Positions 60,598-64,000 of a stretch of DNA of 64,000 bases are shown here, piece by piece (the stretch's first letter is position 1; each line of letters opens with the position of its first letter). Under the pieces are notes generated by a model. It saw only the letters and a program-made list of their open reading frames with translations, ran no database searches and was not told the origin of the DNA. A program made the translations under genes and the position numbers. Source of the DNA: Exiguobacterium qingdaonense (GTDB taxonomy: Bacteria > Bacillota > Bacilli > Exiguobacteriales > Exiguobacteriaceae); NCBI RefSeq assembly GCF_018617855.1, contig NZ_JACSKY010000008.1, positions 52,656 to 116,655 of the forward strand, in the 5' to 3' direction.

Positions 60598-62127
60598 ATG
60601 AAATCGAAAGGAATATGGTTTCTGTTGACGGGGATTTTAATTGGAGGCATCCTCGTTTTACTAATCGTCCTTTTCAACGGGACATGGAACCATAACAACA
60701 ATATGGACCAAGATCATATGATGGGAAACGATTCGGCAACGGGTCAGATGGATGATCACATGATGGGTGATAATGGAATGGATGGTAATGGCGGACCAAT
60801 GGGACACGGAGCGATGCAAGAGCTTCAAGCATCGGATGAACCGACACATCCGCTTCCGATTCCGACTGCCTTACAGCCAGATCGTGTCACGGGAGACACG
60901 GTCTACTATACGGTGGAAGCAACTAAAGGCACGTCACAATTTTTCAAAGACGGCAAGAAATCGGAAACGTTCGGCTATAATGGAGACTTACTCGGACCAA
61001 TGATCGAGTTACCAAAAGGAAAAACAGTCGTAATCGATACCATCAATCGGTTGGATGAACCAACAACGTTCCACTGGCACGGACTCGTCATCCCTGCCGA
61101 CATGGACGGGGGACCTCATCAGACCGTCGCATCAGGTGAACGGGCACAAGTTCGACTCGACATTGACCAAGACCCGAGTACACTGTGGTTTCACCCCCAT
61201 CCGATGGGATCGACAGCCGAACAAGTTTATAAAGGGCTCGCCGGTCTCCTATATGTGACCGACGATACACAGAATGGTCTCCCGAGTGCATATGGAGTCG
61301 ACGACATCCCGCTCATCGTACAAGATCGACGCTTCACGCCTAACGGTGAGTTAGATTATGATGCCCATATGAATGTCGACGGAACAACGGGAGATACAAT
61401 TCTTGCAAATGGAGCCATCAACACGACGTTCGATGTTCAAACCGAGACGTTACGAGTGCGACTTGTCAACGGTTCGAATGCGCGTGACTTTAATTTTACG
61501 TTATCCAGCGGGGCAGAGATGACTCAAATTGCGACAGACGGTGGTCCTTTGGAACGTCCGATTCCCTTAAAGACCCTCACGTTGACACCAGGTGAACGGG
61601 CCGAGGTGCTGATTGATTTTTCACAAGTTGAAGATGTCGCCGCCTTAAAAGCGGACGGGGTGACATTCACCACGTTTCGTGTCGGTGAACTCGACAAGGC
61701 GTCTATTAAGATTCCGACGATCGAAACAGTGGAGCGCTCGACAGATGAGACAGCAGACCGCCGACTCACCCTCTTTGGAATGGGTAACATGGTGTCAATC
61801 AACGGAAAGACATATGACCCGGAGCGTATCGACATCGAAGCGAAACGTGGAGACACCGAGGTATGGGAAATTGAAAATAAGCCAGATATGATGGGTGGGA
61901 TGACACATCCCTTCCACATCCACGGCGTTCAATTCCGAGTCATTAGTCGAGACGGTAAACCACCATCCGATCACGAGAAAGGGTGGAAAGATACGGTAGC
62001 CGTCGCTCCCGATGAACGGGTAAAAATCGAACTGACCTTCACCAAAACGGGAACGTTCATGTATCATTGCCATATCCTTGAACATGAAGAAAATGGGATG
62101 ATGGGACAAGTAAAAGTTACTGCGTAA
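60598..62127 (+). CDS. Multicopper oxidase, CueO-like
   Basis: A 509-residue oxidase anchored by an N-terminal helix, followed by a Met/His/Asp-rich segment (about 35-75) that may bind copper. All copper motifs are present: TTFHWHGL, LWFHPHPMGSTAEQ, HPFHIHGVQFRV and MYHCHILEHEENGMM, with the type 1 Cys and Met-like axial ligand. It probably oxidises Cu(I) outside the membrane. The ATG at 60598 has AAGGAG 9 nt upstream; an ATG 6 codons earlier is less well placed. Confidence 0.92.
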   Translation: MKSKGIWFLLTGILIGGILVLLIVLFNGTWNHNNNMDQDHMMGNDSATGQMDDHMMGDNGMDGNGGPMGHGAMQELQASDEPTHPLPIPTALQPDRVTGDTVYYTVEATKGTSQFFKDGKKSETFGYNGDLLGPMIELPKGKTVVIDTINRLDEPTTFHWHGLVIPADMDGGPHQTVASGERAQVRLDIDQDPSTLWFHPHPMGSTAEQVYKGLAGLLYVTDDTQNGLPSAYGVDDIPLIVQDRRFTPNGELDYDAHMNVDGTTGDTILANGAINTTFDVQTETLRVRLVNGSNARDFNFTLSSGAEMTQIATDGGPLERPIPLKTLTLTPGERAEVLIDFSQVEDVAALKADGVTFTTFRVGELDKASIKIPTIETVERSTDETADRRLTLFGMGNMVSINGKTYDPERIDIEAKRGDTEVWEIENKPDMMGGMTHPFHIHGVQFRVISRDGKPPSDHEKGWKDTVAVAPDERVKIELTFTKTGTFMYHCHILEHEENGMMGQVKVTA

Positions 62128-62130
62128 TTC

Positions 62131-62160
62131 AAACTCTCCGCATTGGGCGGAGAGTTTCTT
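62131..62160 (+). terminator. Terminator of the multicopper oxidase gene
   Basis: AAACTCTCCGC pairs with GCGGAGAGTTT around a short loop and is followed by CTTT. Confidence 0.85.
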
Positions 62161-62288
62161 TAATTTATTTTGTACGGAACAGTCCCGATTTCGTTATATT
62201 TTCTGCTAGGACTATTGCCCGTATAGGAGATTATGTCTCCGGTGTCGTATACTAACTGTAAGATCATTGAGAGCGAGGAGGTATATGG

Positions 62289-63428
62289 ATGCGCCGAACT
62301 CGAAGCTTCAAACGCATCGGGCGTCAAACGCGGTCAGCCCGTCAAAAGCATACATCCCGGTCATTCTCGGTCGCTTCCATTGTCGAAGAAGGACAGGATG
62401 CGATCTGTTATATCGATTTTTCGAAACACCGTTTCTATTCAAACGGTCACCTTCGCCAGTTATGCCCAACACTGACCACTCAAACATTCGTCTCTTTGGA
62501 GGCACTGACCCACTACTTACTGCGATCTTTCGTCCGTCATGGAGCAGACTCGACACAAATCACTCACCTCATCCATGAATTAGTTGAATGTGCGTCCGTG
62601 GAGTCACCGAGCATGACATCGCGCCGCCTTCAATTTGACGACCGGACATTACAATTGATTTTTAACTTTACCCGAACACCACGAGGGGTCTTCATTATGT
62701 GGCGTGACCAGACTGAAATCGTTCAGTTCGAAGAACGCAAGAATGCGTTCCTCGCTGAACTGTCACATGATTTTCGAACACCATTGACTGCCATCCAAGG
62801 TTACACAGAATTATTGATGGCGCGTCACGAAACTTCAAAAAAGTCTTATCATATGCTAGAACAAGTGAAGCAAGAAACGGAACGGCTCAACCGGCTCGTT
62901 GATAACTTTCTCGACTATCAGAAGCTGAGCTATTCGGCTGAACAGCTGACCGTGACGACGTTCTCTCTTCGCCCTCTATTAGAGGACATCACAAAGAGTT
63001 ATCAATCCATGTCACCTTCCCACAACGTGACCTACACGGCGCCTGATGTCATCGTTCAAGCAGATGAAACAAAGCTGAGACAAATGCTCCACAACCTGAT
63101 CGGGAATGCCATCAAATATTCTCCGGACGGAGGCACTGTGCATACAGAAGTAGAAAACCGCGCTGGCACGATCACCTTGTCCGTTTCCGACACAGGCATT
63201 GGAATACCAGAAGATGCGCTTCCATATGTATTTGATGAATACTATCGCGTAGAGTCCTCCGCCCATCAATCCATAAAAGGGACAGGGCTCGGCTTACGGA
63301 TTTGTAAACGAATCGCCGAAGCCCATGGGTGGGGAATCCATGCACATTCGGTATACGGAGAAGGCACTACTTTTACAATCGAGCTCCACGATCGACAGAT
63401 GAGCCCAACGATCCATACATCCGAATAA
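62289..63428 (+). CDS. Orphan soluble PAS-type histidine kinase
   Basis: A 379-residue kinase without membrane helices. A basic N-terminus and a PAS-like region (about 30-150) precede FLAELSHDFRTPLTAIQGYTEL with the phospho-His (about 155-175), and NLIGNAIKYSPDG, DTGIGIPEDALPYVFDEYYRV and GTGLGLRICKRI as ATP-binding boxes. No response regulator lies beside it. GAGGAGG is 7 nt upstream of the ATG. Confidence 0.9.
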   Translation: MRRTRSFKRIGRQTRSARQKHTSRSFSVASIVEEGQDAICYIDFSKHRFYSNGHLRQLCPTLTTQTFVSLEALTHYLLRSFVRHGADSTQITHLIHELVECASVESPSMTSRRLQFDDRTLQLIFNFTRTPRGVFIMWRDQTEIVQFEERKNAFLAELSHDFRTPLTAIQGYTELLMARHETSKKSYHMLEQVKQETERLNRLVDNFLDYQKLSYSAEQLTVTTFSLRPLLEDITKSYQSMSPSHNVTYTAPDVIVQADETKLRQMLHNLIGNAIKYSPDGGTVHTEVENRAGTITLSVSDTGIGIPEDALPYVFDEYYRVESSAHQSIKGTGLGLRICKRIAEAHGWGIHAHSVYGEGTTFTIELHDRQMSPTIHTSE

Positions 63429-63464
63429 AAGGGTTCGACTGACGCTTCAGTCGAACCCTTTTTT
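63427..63464 (+). terminator. Strong terminator of the orphan kinase gene
   Basis: AAAAGGGTTCGACTGA pairs with TCAGTCGAACCCTTTT around a short loop, followed by T residues. Confidence 0.93.
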
Positions 63465-63620
63465 ATGCGATTTCTTTCACCGATACGTCAAATTCCATCT
63501 GGGCCGCCCGCATTGTGCCCTTACGGTTAAGTCCTTTACATGAAAGCACTTTTTTATTTTGCATGAAGAACCATTTTTGCGGGAATAAGGATGGCAAGAT
63601 AAAGAAAGGGTGACAATTTG

Positions 63621-63764
63621 ATGAAACAACGTGGATACTTATCGATTCCAGTCGCTGTCGTATTCGCTGTCGTATTCGGTCTTACGCTCGACAACTGGTG
63701 GCCCGGGCTCGGGATTGGCATCGCCATGTTTTTCGCATTTAGAGGAACGAAGAAAAAAGCGTGA
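63621..63764 (+). CDS. Small membrane protein, 47 residues
   Basis: A short gene with AAAGGGTG 8 nt upstream of its ATG. The product starts MKQRGYLSIPVAVVFAV, has two hydrophobic segments separated by LDNWWPG and ends in a basic tail GTKKKA. No family recognised. It is similar in plan, not in sequence, to the 53-residue protein at 53233. Confidence 0.6.
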   Translation: MKQRGYLSIPVAVVFAVVFGLTLDNWWPGLGIGIAMFFAFRGTKKKA

Positions 63765-63788
63765 AGACCATCTCATTTGATGGTCTTC
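63763..63788. terminator. Bidirectional hairpin between convergent genes
   Basis: GAAGACCATC pairs exactly with GATGGTCTTC around TCATTT; it overlaps the stop codons of both neighbouring genes. Confidence 0.7.
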
Positions 63789-63913
63789 TGATAAATACGT
63801 GCTTCATGCGGCTGTAAGTGATCGGTTTCATTGACAAGGTTTTGTAGTACGAGAGCGTAGGACTCTGTTGAGACCGGGATAGGGTGGTCCTCATCCGAAT
63901 GATTAAGAATCAG
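63773..63913 (-). pseudogene. C-terminal end of a glycoside-hydrolase-like gene cut by the second IS copy
   Basis: A frame of 46 codons ends at a TGA at 63773-63775 and runs upstream into the IS right end at 63914. Its start LILNHSDEDHPIPV and end LQPHEARIYQK resemble the C-terminal beta domains of glycoside hydrolases such as GH42 or GH13, where a line like FLLNH and a final line on a sugar-independent beta strand are usual. The rest of the gene would lie past the window edge. The family is uncertain. Confidence 0.5.
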
Positions 63914-64000
63914 TGAACTACTCACCACTTATTTGCTTCGCAAATTGAAGGGGGAGCTTCTTGGGAAGACCGTGCTCTTACCAGCCACGGTTATGGACCA
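63914..64000 (-). mobile_element. Second copy of the IS200/IS605-type element, right end only
   Basis: The 77 nt from 63914 to 63990 are the exact reverse complement of 16976-17052, including the subterminal hairpin ATTTGC-GAA-GCAAAT, after which the copies differ. The element is inverted relative to copy 1 and continues past the window edge. Whether it has a complete tnpB cannot be seen. Confidence 0.9.

Overview
The window looks like chromosome from a low-to-moderate GC member of the Bacillota, order Bacillales in the broad sense. The signs are strong AGGAGG-type ribosome binding sites, cre-like, Fur-like and Zur-like operators, a ydaO-type c-di-AMP riboswitch, and SufU, LCP, PRD-regulator and PTS families. 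Codon use and gene content fit Exiguobacterium, but that genus call is an inference. No rRNA, tRNA, CRISPR array, prophage or replication origin was recognised.

Layout. 1-4.8 kb (minus strand): an ABC sugar importer (binding protein, two permeases), an FAD oxidoreductase and the start of a GH38 alpha-mannosidase. 5.0-11.6 kb (minus): a fructose/mannose-type PTS with its PRD activator, manA, a ROK kinase and a carbohydrate esterase. Together these suggest uptake and breakdown of mannosides. 11.8-15.8 kb: a CpsB-type phosphatase, a degenerate GH13 protein that has lost its catalytic residues, an LCP-family protein and a YihY-type membrane protein. 15.9-17.6 kb: a 6-phosphogluconate dehydrogenase gene split by an 856-bp IS200/IS605-family element that carries only an internally deleted tnpB. 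A second copy of the same right end enters the window at 63.9 kb in the opposite orientation. 18.9-28.3 kb: an RpiR-type regulator, a presumed Zur regulon (SufU paralogue, ZagA-type GTPase, dCTP deaminase), a GGDEF-EAL protein, then an intact 6-phosphogluconate dehydrogenase, gluconate permease and gluconokinase.

28-36 kb: an acetyltransferase, a diguanylate cyclase, a DHFR-like reductase, an alpha-glucoside PTS with 6-phospho-alpha-glucosidase and a GntR regulator, a decayed stretch, a YefM-YoeB toxin-antitoxin pair and cytidine deaminase. 36.5-40.5 kb: a Fur-box-controlled siderophore ABC importer. 40.6-46 kb: PaiB-like, HAD, DUF2200, DUF1801, TVP38, chemotaxis receptor and SDR genes. 46-51.8 kb: a kdp operon (a new 33-residue ORF, then kdpF, kdpA, kdpB, kdpC and a short kdpD) behind a c-di-AMP riboswitch. 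52.2-54.2 kb: a TerC-family gene behind two palindromic operators, and an M23 peptidase. 54.4-63.4 kb: a copper-handling block (DUF305 protein, two-component system, lipoprotein, CPH-type copper ATPase, multicopper oxidase, orphan histidine kinase) with a CsoR-like site between the divergent ATPase and oxidase genes.

The observations most worth following are the tnpB-deleted element that split the dehydrogenase gene and could restore it exactly on excision, the Zur-like set that includes dCTP deaminase, the GH13 pseudoenzyme, the small ORF upstream of kdpF, the repeated GAAAAAAATTC motif around the gluconate genes, and the paired palindromes in front of terC.
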